Assembly (NCBI GenBank): GCA_033439265.1
Contig: JAVTVX010000026.1
Span: 15,067,001-15,131,000 of the forward strand
Reading direction: 5' to 3'
DNA: 64,000 bases
DNA from: Dillenia suffruticosa
Lineage: Eukaryota; Streptophyta; Magnoliopsida; Dilleniales; Dilleniaceae
Made by a program: the position numbers and the translations under genes. Each line of letters opens with the position of its first letter. Positions within the stretch are counted from its first letter, which is position 1. The notes under the pieces are model-generated. The model was not told the DNA's origin and searched no databases. It was given only the letters and a program-made list of their open reading frames with translations. Shown piece by piece: positions 48,743 to 60,513 of the stretch.

Positions 48743-49829
48743 TGTCACGCACCGAATCGGGATCATGAACAGTCGTCCGTTGTCCCTGGATGCCGGCTGT
48801 ATTTTTACAGAAAATCGGACATAACCTCCCCATAAATCGAAAGTTTTCCATGTACAATTTCACCTGTATATGACATTCATCCTGTAAAAATAAACAATTA
48901 ACCATCCCGACCTCTGCAAAATCAACAAATGCCACAGCCAACATCCAGAACAACGCAAGGCTATAAAATTTTTAGCAGTCCTAGCAACAGACCTCTACTG
49001 TCATGCCCAACTAAAGCATGAGCAGCCGTCCCACCGAGCGAACTTAAATTCTACGCATATATAAAATAAAATAAATTCTCAAATTATTTTTAAATATTTA
49101 CAAATGTCTCAATGCAATGAAATAAATCAATACGAGAGTTTCAAGAATAAATGTCCATAATTTATACAGTCAAATCTCCAATACATAATAATATCACCAA
49201 TCATCGTAGCGGAAGAGATGAAAAATATCCATACCCAAGCCCAGTGATATCTCCTCGGTCCAACACTAATCCTGTGGGAAAAAAAGTGAGGGGTGAGTAT
49301 CTATGGGAGGATACTCAGTAAGTGAGGGGATTGACATCATACTATCAATATCTATGGTGAACTTGGAGTGGCAAAGCATAAGAAAATATCCACAGTGTGC
49401 AGATCATGTTATTTCAAAATCACATATAATACGTACACATCAGAAAGCAAGATATGCATCCAATATTTACATCAATATCGTGAAGAGCCGGCCAATGAAA
49501 TATTTCCGGCAATGGTCTACCTCGACCAAGGACGGCGCATTGGAGGTTTTTCCAAATGCAAGTATTAAAGAATGGCTCTCTACCCCAATGTTGGCCACAG
49601 ACTACCCCAACTAGCCTGTAAATAATAATAATGTACATATAACTAGTCGGCCGTGTATGGTGCCCCCGCTTGGTGCTAGACGGAGTCGTACTCAACGTCC
49701 TCTCCAATGAGGGTCAACCTGGGACACCCATACACATGACGATCTGGCGGATACCTCCGGCCGAAGCGTATCCGGACACAAGGGGTGCCTCTACCAGATG
49801 TCTTTCGTAGCTACGGATCACAATATCAT

Positions 49830-50010
49830 ATCGGCCGGGCACGTAGCCCCATGCATCCCATCACCAAGTCGGCCGGGCATATAGCCCCATGCATAATATC
49901 ATAACGTCGGCCGGGCATACAGCCCAAATGTATAATATCATAAAGTCGGCCGGGCATACAGCCCAAAACATAATATCATAAAGTCGGCCGGGCATACAGC
50001 CCAAATATGT
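49830..50010. repeat. VNTR of about 38 bp units in solo LTR 2
   Basis: Five units start with TCGGCCGGGCA at 49831, 49869, 49906, 49946 and 49984. The last three are nearly identical (CATACAGCCCAAA, then TAATATCATA). Copy 1 has no such array. Confidence 0.9.
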
Positions 50011-50889
50011 AAGTAAATCCATTTAAAACTATGTGCCAATGCAGTGGAAGTATTAAAATATATCAATATGTCGAAATTATGGCACAATATTCAATTATCA
50101 AAACTCATGGATGCATATCAATAAAGTCATAATTTAAGACACTCCAAAGATCACAAAACATTTAATCAAATATTTGAAAGTTCTAACAATCATACATTTG
50201 CAGAAATATGTCATTTAAAAGTATTTTTAAAACATGATTTTCAATCAATAGCGAATGTCAAAATCCCACTCACAGTTCTAGGGAGAGTGGTCACTCCCTA
50301 TTTTCAAAACCAATCAAATCTGATCTGCTTTCTCGAGTCTCCAAAAAGATCAACCTAATCAGATCATCAAAATTGAATATCATTTTCTCAAGTATCTTTA
50401 GGGTTTATCCGAAAGACATGAAATGTATAATATTCTCCAATTTACGACTCATTTCAATCCAACCCTACAATTTAGATACTTTCATGCATATTTCAAGGTT
50501 TAACTCTAAAGGAAACTATTCGAATTCACTCGACATGATTTTGTGATTCTATAATACGTTTCTTTCGTATCGGATCATCTAGTTTCTGTAACATTCTATA
50601 CTTAACCTTCAATTCATATATAATCATTTCATAATTTGTATTCTATTCGCATTCCACTTACACTTTAAATATATACAGAACCTTTCATCTTAGATTTAAT
50701 CCTAGATTCATTGAATGTATCAGTTAGAGTCGAAATCTCCTCACCTAGGGTTTTCTCGAAGCGCCTATTCTTGTCCGAAAGTCGCTTCGGTCACGCCAAA
50801 GTCTGTAGGGTTTCCGATCAAAACAAGATTTATTTGTTAGATCTAAACACATAGAACCGAAGCAAAACCCTAAGTCATTTACCTGCGTG

Positions 50890-51780
50890 GAGATTCGTGA
50901 GCTGTCACGGACTCACGGGCCGTCGCGGGCTCATGGGCTACAACTGCGGGCTCGCTGGTCAGCGGGTCAGTGGGCTGACGGGCTAGCGGGCTGATGGCCT
51001 GGCCGGTGGGCCTGCAGGCTGGTGGGCCTCTGGCTGATGGGCCTGCGGGCTAGCGGGCCTGCAGGTGATGGGTCTGCGGCTGACGGGCCGATGGGCCTGG
51101 TGGGCCCGTGGGCTTGCTGCTGATGGGCCTGCGGGCTAGTGCTCGCCCGTGCGCCCGTGCGCTGCGATGGTGCGTGCTCGTGCGCCGGCTCGCGTGCGCT
51201 CGTGCACTGCCGCGCGCTGGGCCGCACGCCCGTGCGCTGGGCCTCACGCCCTTGCACGCTCGTGCGCTGGGCCGCGCGCCCGTGCATGCTGGGCCGCGCG
51301 CGCTCGTCGCTCGCGCTCTCGGCCTGGTTCCTGCTCGCGGCCTGGGCTCGCGCTCGCGGGCTCAGTCCTGCTCGCGGCCTGGGCTCGTGCTGCGGCTAGG
51401 TCCTGCTCGCGGCCTGGGCTCGCGCTGCAGGCTGGGTCCTGCTCGGGGCCTGGCTCGCGTTGCGGGCTCGGGCTGGGGGATCGCGCTGCGGGCTCGAGCT
51501 GTGGCGGAAGGCGATGCTAGCGGAGGCTCGCGGCGTGCGGTGGTGCTCGATCGTGGCTCGCGGTGGTGTGCGGCGAGGCGGAGAGAAGGCGATCGTGGAA
51601 GATCGCGAGAGGGAGAGAAGACAGAGTGAGGTAGAGAGAGAAACCGCGAGGGAAGAAGAAGAAGAAGAAGAAGAAGGAGAAGAAGAAGGAGAAGAAGAAG
51701 GAGAAGAAGAAGTAGAAGGAGAAGGAGATGCCGGCGGAGCTCGCGAGGAAGAGTAGCGCCGCGGTGGGGGAGGGAAACGA
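50890..51780. repeat. GC-rich and purine-rich array in solo LTR 2
   Basis: GCGGGCT / GGGCCTG words, then GCGCTGGGC words, then a (GAAGAA)n-type run (51650-51725). It corresponds to the GC-rich array in copy 1. Long open frames here reflect composition. Confidence 0.8.
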
Positions 51781-51794
51781 ATGGTCGGCGGAGA

Positions 51795-51835
<41 letters not shown>

Positions 51836-51960
51836 GAATTAGGGCTTTAGCCCTAATTCAATTGGGGGAGGGCCAAAACGCTGCGTTTTGGCTCTCCCTC
51901 ATTTTTATTTATTTATTTATTTATTTTTTAATTTTTATTTTAGCTTGGTGTTACACTAGC

Positions 51961-52394
51961 TGGAAACTTTCTATAGAAGTCTCATGAAACTTCCAAGAGA
52001 AGCCTTGAGAAGCTTATGAGGGAAGCCTCAAGTAGTTTTCAAGAATTTGGGTTGGGGATCATGTGTGGTTTCCGTTCTGTGATTTCACGCCGACCAAAGG
52101 AGCACATAATTCAATCAAGCATTCGATCCAGATTCCACTACTTAGTTGGATATCGGACAAGAAATGACTCGTTTTATGTTTTGAATTCCTTGTCTGACGT
52201 TGATGATCTCATGCTTTCCTTCACTTTGAAATGAAAACGGGCGGATTACAGAAAATTTGAAACATGCCTTATCAAAGATCATATATCAGATGTACATAAG
52301 TTTAAATTTGGACCCTACAGACGATCTCTCTAGTGTTCGGCAATCAGAAGCATTGTAAATCTACCCTCCAAAACATCAAGCTAGTTAAACAACT
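51961..52394. other. Spacer between solo LTR 2 and copy D
   Basis: About 430 bp with one 72-codon open frame (52016-52234) that I do not recognise. No other signal. Confidence 0.4.
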
Positions 52395-52745
52395 CAATAT
52401 GATCCCAACCTCATGTTTCTTGGATTCATGTTATCACCATTTTCAGTAATCCATAATTGGAATATTCATTTAGGCCTAGTATACTCTAAAGAGAAGATGA
52501 AAGAGGAAGGGTTCGTATTCGTTTCCATCAAATTCCTCGAAAGAGCTCGAGTTGGTGGTAGAGGAAGTGATTAAAGACCGAGTGCAAGAGATGAAGAAGA
52601 GGAGGTGGTTTCAATAAGGACATGAAAAAGGAATAGAGGTTCGATACCGGAAAGGGTTTGAAACTTAAAAGCAATGATATTGAGGGAGAGGAGTCTACGA
52701 CTTCAAGGTAGAGAGAACACCTTCATCACTCGTTATACTTTCAAA
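52395..52745 (-). repeat. Duplicated locus, copy D
   Basis: Matches 25760-26110 closely and copies B and C less closely. The minus strand keeps the acidic motif NSSSFEEFDGNEYEP (about 52560-52510), but the Ser-rich part upstream has a stop, so it is broken. Confidence 0.6.
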
Positions 52746-52920
52746 ACCTGGTAAGAACTTGGAACTTTCAAGTGGCGAGGTACCAGACTTTCTCAATCAA
52801 TGTCTCAAATTAAAGTCTTAACAATAGAAAAATATGAGTCGGAAGAGCCAATGTCTAATTGGACCCCTTGAATCAGAATAGTCAAGTTTCTGGATACAAA
52901 AAAAAAAAAAAATCAAAATA

Positions 52921-53382
52921 TCCTAAGATTTTAAAATCTAACTAAATTAAAAAATATATATTTTTTGATATATGTTATTCTTTTTGGTTTTTCTTTTTTT
53001 TCACGTGAACTAAAATCTTTTCTTGTAATAATAATAAAAAAATGACCATTTCATACGATAATAATTTTATATAAAAGATGATTTTCTTTCATAGGAATAC
53101 CTTTTTTACTTGCAGATGAAATTGAATTGATTTCATTTTATGGGACAAACTGATAAGCCTAATTAAAGATGCAGATAGTTTTGAACACAAGTGAATTATG
53201 TAAATTTGTAAAGCATGTTTAAATTTGAAATATACTATTTTTAGGAGGCATTATCCATTCAAAATGATCTCATGGGATAAACTATTCATTCAATATTAAT
53301 AGCTTTCGATTAGAGGAGGACCAAATCTCTCTACCCGCTCCAAACCATCAAGGTAGTGAAGCAAAATATGCAAATATATATT

Positions 53383-53427
<45 letters not shown>

Positions 53428-54455
53428 CTATGAAATTTTTATATTTTGAGGGATTCCAATGAAGTTGTAGAGTGAACCAAAGGAGGGGGAAACAAGAGTC
53501 GAGATGTAGGTATAAAACTAACCAGTTTTACTTGGGAAAGGCCGAAACTCCCATTAGAAAATGTGTAATCTTTGTTGCATTATTTCAAACGTTGAGTTTT
53601 ATACACGATTACGATTACGTTGAGATAAGCTCCTATTTTTCCTCAATTCTGAGCATGGTAGAAGACTCTGCAATGATTGTATATTTTTAATTCTTCAACT
53701 AGATTAACTAAATTTATATTATTTATACATTATAAGGTCTGTCCTTTAAATCTAACTGAGTCATGTATATTAATCTGGTTAGAAGTACATACAAAAAGTA
53801 TGATTTATTATTATATGAACCCTAACATAACACAATTTATAAGTGAGTGAACGTTATTGTTTGTTTGTCTCCCATTAATTAGGGATGATTTACTTTGATC
53901 ATCAAGGGTATAAACTCTATAATAAATACTACATGTAATTAGCTCTGAATGGTACTTGTAGAATGATATAGTAAATACTATCAAGATATTTTAAAACTAT
54001 ATGTTTATTTATGTACTCTTAATTTTCAATATATGTGAATGAGCTTACCAAACTAACACACACCATGAGTGGGACTTTTGTAAGTCGACTAACTTCCTAG
54101 GTTAGCTATGCAGTACCTGTTAGTTGAGATATACATACATATATAATATACAATTTGCGATATCTATATCTAAAATCATATTACTAATTGTCTTAAATAA
54201 TTATCCAAAATCTAGTACTAATTAATAATATGATTATCATATCGGTCCTTAGAGTTTGTCGCATCTCATCAACTAACGAGATACATACGAACTACAAATT
54301 CTAAGATTACAGCTTACTGGAGGAGAGGCCAAATGGTATAGTTGTAATTAGGAAACAGATACTACATTTATTTTTACCCACCCTTAATTACGGATACTAC
54401 GTATAAGGGCTGCATGTAAATACATACATATCAATAACAAATTAATAAATGGCCA
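52921..54455. repeat. Flank of P450 copy 2, duplicate of 26131-27700
   Basis: Same landmarks in the same order as the left flank of P450 copy 1, with a shorter GA array (53388-53422). The match ends near 54455, close to the point where the other copy received solo LTR 1. Confidence 0.75.
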
Positions 54456-55249
54456 AAAATACAAAATTCCCTACAAATTTTGAGCCACACTTTCAAATAT
54501 CCCCCTCAACATATTATGGTCAAATAGTCCCCTATATTCTTTACATCACACCATCTAACTCTCTTAAGTTGATATTTTTCCTTCCATTATGATCGTTGGG
54601 ATTTGATTCTAATTATCTAATAATTTTATTTTTTTATATATCCAAAAAGTTTTGTATTGATTTTTATGTATTAAGATAATATTCGTGTTAATTATTCAAA
54701 TAGATAAATATATTTGTTCATGCATAAATTCTAATGATTTGATATGTACGACTTGTATCGATGGTACATAAGAAGATATAAGTTATGATTATATTAATTT
54801 AAAGAAAATTGTTTATACCTCATTGATAAAACTAGACACTTTATCAAGATTTAATTTATAACTATTGAGTTTTCTAATTGTCACATATGATTCATGTTGT
54901 TAATCAAACATGATCCAGATTCAAACAGAGTCCAAATTCAATAATAGTTAGTGCAGGTGGCTAGCCTAATATGACCTATAAAGTGATTTTCTAAAACATA
55001 CTATAAATGTTAGTTAGTACTCTTTAAATGTATGTAGTTTATGATTTTGGGTGTATGTGGATGAATTTGCGAAGTAAACACTATATACTTTAATTTATTA
55101 TGAGTGAGATTTTTAATAGGTCAAGAATTTTGTACATTGGGTGTACAGTATTGGTGAGTTAAAATATGCATATACAATAAGGAATTCATGTTGACTATGT
55201 TCGTCATCTTGAGTTGTTTTAGACTATTAGGAAACTATATCTTGTGTAT
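54456..55249. other. Copy-2-specific spacer
   Basis: AT-rich, no gene. 55120-55235 resembles 27425-27545 of the first copy, so part of the flank is present twice here. Confidence 0.45.
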
Positions 55250-55335
55250 GTTGGGCTATTTTGCAATTTTGAAAATTATGAGAGCTAGTTTGAAAAATAC
55301 AAATTCCAAAGGTCTTTAATTTTTAATTAAATTCT

Positions 55336-56098
55336 TTAATTAAGAATTCTCTTTGTTGGTTGGTTAAGTCCTCTAACTAACCCGACCAATATGAATTGAC
55401 TCAACTGGATGTGGGGTTGAATACTATTAAACATGACCGAGATTCGACTCCCGTCGAGAGTATCGAACTCTCATGTGTATGGAACGCTCTCCGTTGGGAT
55501 ATCCACCCTCCGAAAGGAGTCACTATAACAGTCGATTCGGATTAATTTGGACAAAATCCTGGATATCGGGCGATATTCAAAATATGGTTAAAAAAAATAA
55601 AAAAAGTCTTCCGGCCCAATTGAAACACTAAGATATTTTTGGAGAGATTCTCCCCCACCTAGAAAACATAGAGAGTTTAGTTAGGGTATAAAGGAGATGG
55701 ACCTAATTTTGAGATTTTTAGATACAGGTATGAGTATTGCAATTTATGTTGACAATGACATCATGTGCCTTGCACATGACTATTCCCACATTTCTTTAAT
55801 TAAGAATTCTCTTTGATGGTTGATTAAGTCTTCTAGCCCAATTGAAACACTTGGATATTTTTGGAGAGATTTGATATGATTTTGAGGTTTTCAGATACAG
55901 GTATGAGAATCGGTGAAGATTTATTGCAAATTAGAGATTTTATTTTTCAAATATTATGTTTTATATTATTATTTTTTATTTGATAATTTTATTCCGCAGC
56001 TTATTTTGATGCAATGAGTGAAATAGACACAACTTTTCAATTTTAGATCCAACAATGACAGCATGTGCCTTGCACATGACTATTCCCACATTTCTTTT
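55336..56098. repeat. Local tandem duplication upstream of P450 copy 2
   Basis: Unit 1 (55336-55797) and unit 2 (55798-56098) both begin TTTAATTAAGAATTCTCTTTG and end CTTGCACATGACTATTCCCACATTTC. Unit 1 has a SINE and a deletion of roughly 80 bases relative to unit 2. Confidence 0.8.
55366..55615 (+). mobile_element. tRNA-derived SINE, copy 2
   Basis: The body is 55378-55603 (226 bp). Box A-like ATTGACTCAACTGG (55395-55408) and box B-like GATTCGACTCC (55441-55451) are closer to consensus than in copy 1. The 3' end is A-rich. The duplication is imperfect: AAGTCCTCTAAC (55366-55377) and AAGTCTTCCGGC (55604-55615), with four differences, all transitions. Unit 2 of the tandem repeat and the first P450 flank (31030-31045) show the uninterrupted site. 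Confidence 0.85.
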
Positions 56099-57971
56099 TT
56101 CAAAATTGCCCTCATCAAGAAGAAGAAGAATAAGATTATACATTATATTAACAACTTTCACAAATTATAAATTATGTATATTAGAATCCAATTCTTATTA
56201 TTTAGCAAAATTAAATAAAATTAAAATAATTTTAATATAATTAATTAATTTAATAAATCGTATGATAAATATTTTAAAATTAAAATAAATATATCGTAAA
56301 TCTCTGTTACATTATGTATTCTTATTTTGTGCAATAGCCTAGATGAGCCTAATAAGCATGAGCCGCATTTTGGAAAAAAAAAAAAAAAAAAAAAGCAAAA
56401 AAAATTTCTGTAGCCTAATACAAACGAGCCTAATTTGAAGCAGCCGGATTCTGTGTAGCCGCCGCGCCCCTCTCTTGACTGCATTAAAAAAAGGTACGCC
56501 GAGGAGGAAACTTGGAATCCAAGGTCCCATGGGGAAAATTACATCAGAATAAAGACGACAGGTTGCTGGCATGCCATGTTGTTAGTGTCATGCTTCATAA
56601 TAGTGAATAATGTAACCTTCCGCTTTGTTAAGGACGCCCATGGCGACTATGATCAGTATTAAGAGTAAGAGGACGAGGGGTCCTATCAATTTGGTGAATT
56701 TAATATTTTGAATAAAAGAAAATAGTTTTCAAGATTAAAAAGAAAATAAAAGCGTTTTCAACACTTTGTATGTTTGTAGGACAAAATTAATCTCGTGAGA
56801 AAGAAAAGAGAGAACACAGAAAACATGTGTTTTCATCCCTACAACATTTCCTTTGGAGAAGGACAGAGAATGGAGGAGAAACAGAAATGGCTGAGGAGAA
56901 GAGATAAAGAAGAGATAAGAGAGAAGATGAAGGAGAGAGGAGATTGAAAGATTAATGGTTTTATTTGGTTTAACTAATAAAATGATTTTAGCATTTGATT
57001 GTATAATTGATAACATATGTTGTTCATATATAAATTGACAAAAATGATAAATCTTAAATCTGTTTTATTTTTTAAAATATTTCTTTTCATGTTATTACTA
57101 TAAAATAAATTATAAAATTTATAAATATAATATCCATAATTATTTTAAAAATAATTATTTCAAATATATATTATAATAATAATTTAAATAACTCTTGTCT
57201 TATAAAAAAAATTAGAGTGTAAAAATAGTAAGAAAGTAAAAAAAAAAAGATGGATAAACTAATTTAAATTTTTTTAACTATTTAAATCAATTTATTATGT
57301 AAAATGAGTAAAATAGTAAAAAAAAAAATTCAAAAATAATTTTAAAAAAGTAAAAATTTATTTTGAATAGGTTTTTGCGAAGCCTGGGTTCCATCAGCTA
57401 TAAAATTAGTTAAACAATAATTTTAGCCGTTAGAGAAGTCAACCGCCAAAGCCACTCACAATAGCATCCCTTAAATTTATTAAGGGTGCAAAAATATTTT
57501 TAAAAAAATTCTAAAATTTAAATATAAAATTTCAAATTTTCTTATCGTAATGCTAAAGCTTAGTTAGGATTTTTTTTTTTTTTTTTTTAGCCTAAAACCT
57601 TAAATTTGCCTACTAATTTGGTTGTTTGTGGGAAACTTTCTTGATACTAGAATATTTCATATTATCGTAATACGATTCTATATATACAGTAAAAAATAAT
57701 AAAAATATAAATATATTCACCCACAAGAAGTTCAAAGTAGTGATTCAAAAATTATAAATAATAAATTCTAATTCAAATATCCTCAACATCATAAAAAAAA
57801 TTTTCCACCAGCTCACTCTCAATGTTAATTTAGTTGATAACCAAATGCTTCACGTTGGAATAGAAAAATGCAGTCTTGTCGGTCACGTTGAAATGGAATA
57901 GAAAAAATGAAGTCTTGGGTCCATCATAGTTGTTGTTTTCACCCCGAACAGAAGGATGCCCAGTGATTGTC
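56099..57971. other. Upstream region of P450 copy 2
   Basis: Duplicate of 31320-33222 with several indels, including lack of the 31811-32152 segment. A purine/pyrimidine-rich stretch (56800-56950) corresponds to 32480-32660. No gene. Confidence 0.6.
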
Positions 57972-57980
57972 TATAAAAGG
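57972..57980 (+). promoter_or_regulatory. TATA box of P450 copy 2
   Basis: TATAAAAGG, 36 bases before the last base preceding the ATG region, same position as in copy 1. Confidence 0.65.
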
Positions 57981-58015
57981 ATCGCAACACTAACGCCCTG
58001 AATGCACTACAAACC

Positions 58016-59940
58016 ATGATTCTTTTCCTTTTGAGCTCTGTATTTCTGGGCCTCCTCTTAAGCATCATCATCTTCCTGCAGAAAACATGGTTCACTCCAC
58101 TGCGCATACAGAATCTTATGAGATCACAAGGAATCAGAGGCCCTTCTTACAGGTTCCCCTTTGGAAATGCCAAAGAAATCATTAGCATGAACAAGGAATC
58201 CATGAGCAAGCCCATGGATTTATCTCATGACACCTCAGCAAGACTTCTTCCCCATGCCCATGCATACACCAAAGAATACGGTAAGGAAAAACAGAAAAAC
58301 TTTCGCTTTACTTCATTGCATGTCATACTTAGTGGCTGAAATATACATTTGTCCATCTACTGGGAAAGGGAGGAATACCCTTATCTGGCTAGGTCCTCAA
58401 CCGCAGTTAATCACCATGGATTACGAGATAATGAGAGAAATGACAGATAAAAAACATGAAGCTCATAGAAACTCAGTGGCCCAACGCTTTTTGGAGAATT
58501 TGTTTGGAGATGGACTTGTATTATCCAAGGGTGAAAAATGGGCAAAAGTTCGGAAACTTGCAGACCATGCTTTTCATGGTGAGAGCTTAAAGGTAAAGAT
58601 TCTACGTGCTTAAAAAGTCCCAGTTCAGGTCATGCTCATGTGTGAGCTGCGAACACATGCGCTCACACTGATGTAAGCATTTGAATTCATAATTTGGTAC
58701 CTTGACTGTGCCATACAGAATATGGTGCCGGCGATGATTGCTAGTGCTGAGACAATGGTGGAAAGATGGAAAGATTATGAAGGCAAAGAGATAGAAGTTT
58801 TTGAGGAATTTAAGGTCCTCACATCAGAAGTGATTTCCAGGACAGCTTTTGGAAGCAGCTATCTGCAAGGAAAAGACATCTTTGATATGCTGGCGAAGTT
58901 GACTGCTATAGTGTTCAGAAATAGTTTCAAGATAAGGTTGCCGGGAATCAGGTATGTCAATCATTCTTCTCGAGAGGTATTCTGATCCCATGCTTTTGAC
59001 TAAATCCTTTACATGTATCCTGAAATTCTCATTTCAGTAAAATCATAAGATCGAGTGACGATATTGAATCTGAGAAACTTGAAAGAGGCATATGGAGCAT
59101 GATTGTACAGATTGTAAAGAAGAGGGAGGAGAAAGTAGAGAGGGGAGAAATGGAAGATTACGGGAGTGATTTTCTTGGAGTGCTTATAAAGGCCCATCAT
59201 GATGCTGATGAGAAGAAGAGGATCTCCCTTCAGGATTTGATTGACGAGTGCAAGACATTTTACAGTGCTGGAAATGAGACAACTTCAAGCCTACTTTCAT
59301 GGACTGTTCTTCTTCTAGCCATCCATGAAGACTGGCAAGAGAAAGCAAGAATGGAAGTATTCCAGTTATTTGGCCAAGACAATCCAAATTCAGATAGCAT
59401 TAACAAAATGAAGATAGTAAGCAAATCATAGCCTGTACAACTGCATTCTTAGACATTATAATTGTGTCTGACTTAATAAAATTGCCCTCTCACTGTCTAT
59501 GCAACGTACAGATGACCATGATAATAAATGAAAGTTTAAGACTCTACCCTCCAGCTGTTGGTACTGCAAGAACAACCATGAAGGAAGTCAGAGTGGGGAA
59601 GTTGATTCTTCCAGCTAATATTGATGTTTTTTTTCCCATTTTAGCAATTCAACATGATCCTAAAATATGGGGACCAGATGCACTTCTTTTCAAACCGGAG
59701 AGATTTTCAGGAGGAGTTGCTAAAGCCACAAACAACAACTTACTTGTATTTCTTCCATTCGGCCGAGGTCCTCGAATCTGTGTGGGCTCAAGCTTTGCGG
59801 TCACAGAAGCCAAGATTGCTCTTTCAATGATTTTGCAACGCTACTCATTCACCCTGTCCCCTGCCTATGTCCATTCACCCTCTGTCAAAATCAGTATTGA
59901 ACCGCAGCATGGGATTCAGGTAGTGCTCAAAGCCCTATAG
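58016..59940 (+). CDS. Cytochrome P450, CYP749A type, copy 2
   Basis: Join 58016-58280, 58369-58592, 58719-58951, 59038-59416, 59512-59940; 509 residues with the same exon lengths as copy 1. Motifs are intact: membrane anchor, AGNETT, ESLR, KPERF, FGRGPRICVG. By hand count about 40 residues differ from copy 1. The I-helix continues SS instead of AG after AGNETT, and the haem loop has Arg for Gln. Intron 1 is one base longer than in copy 1, which shifts the unspliced frame; this is not a frameshift in the gene. It is a recent duplicate that still looks functional. Confidence 0.93.
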
Positions 59941-60313
59941 AACTGCCAACCTGAGTGTCAATACTGAACGTGGAAAGAGTTTCATTAAATAAAAACTAGA
60001 TGATGGCTCACAGCCTGAATAAATTGGACAATTATGATCGAAGTTATGAACGTGAACTTGCTGATAGTCCCCCCATAGGCACTCCCCTCCCCCCCCCCCC
60101 CCCAAAAAAAAGTTTGTATATGGAAGATTTCCGGTATAAGTCCAAAATGAGACTTTTTATTTTATTTCCCTACCTTTTCTTTTGGTTCAAACTAGATTAA
60201 ATGCTTCCAATGCTGTCAAGGTTATGTTATGAAATGCTCCCTTACAAATCATTACAGGCTTGGGTGTGAATCCCCTTTAATGCAACAGCAACAAATTGAA
60301 GTACGCAAATAGA

Positions 60314-60513
60314 CACTACAAAAAAATATAATTTACTAGCCGCTTCCTTCAATCGGGAGAACCGCTGGTAAATGATATTCTTGGCTCAGCCGCCGGTATA
60401 GGTTATCAAACCTAAAAGTCCCACTCCCCCTTTCCTTCTATTCTCTCTTCGTCTCACCCTCTCCCCTCTCTCCATTGCGCTGTTCTCTCTCCGTCTCACT
60501 TTCTAGAACGGAT
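60314..60513. mobile_element. CACTA (En/Spm) transposon terminus, interrupted
   Basis: Begins CACTACAAAAAAATATAATTT, followed by repeated subterminal words (TAGCCGCTTCC, AACCGCTGGTAAA, CAGCCGCCGGTA), as in CACTA elements. It starts right after CAAATAGA, where P450 flank 1 (35570-35580) continues without it. No opposite terminus is seen up to 64000. An LTR retrotransposon begins at 60514. Confidence 0.75.

Larger units (their letters stand above)
48738..51960. mobile_element. Solo LTR, copy 2 (3.2 kb)
   Basis: The element is 48743-51955, TGTCACGCACCGAATCGGG to GGTGTTACA. The flanking pentamers are CCAGC (48738-48742) and CTAGC (51956-51960), differing by one transition, which supports a 5 bp LTR-type target duplication. 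It is homologous to copy 1 (27836-30756) but longer, partly through a VNTR at 49830-50010 and a longer GC-rich and GAA-rich 3' part. No internal retroelement sequence remains, as expected after recombination between the two LTRs. Confidence 0.8.

Noticed and set aside
49830-50010. CRISPR-like regular repeats
   Set aside because: Head-to-tail VNTR of 38 bp without distinct spacers, inside a plant LTR.
50967-51756. Cluster of long frames, up to 173 codons
   Set aside because: Same GC-rich and GAA-rich array in the second LTR copy; no domain or plausible start.
58227-58368. Apparent frameshift in the second P450 gene
   Set aside because: The frame change is caused by one extra base inside intron 1; the spliced exons have the same lengths as in copy 1.
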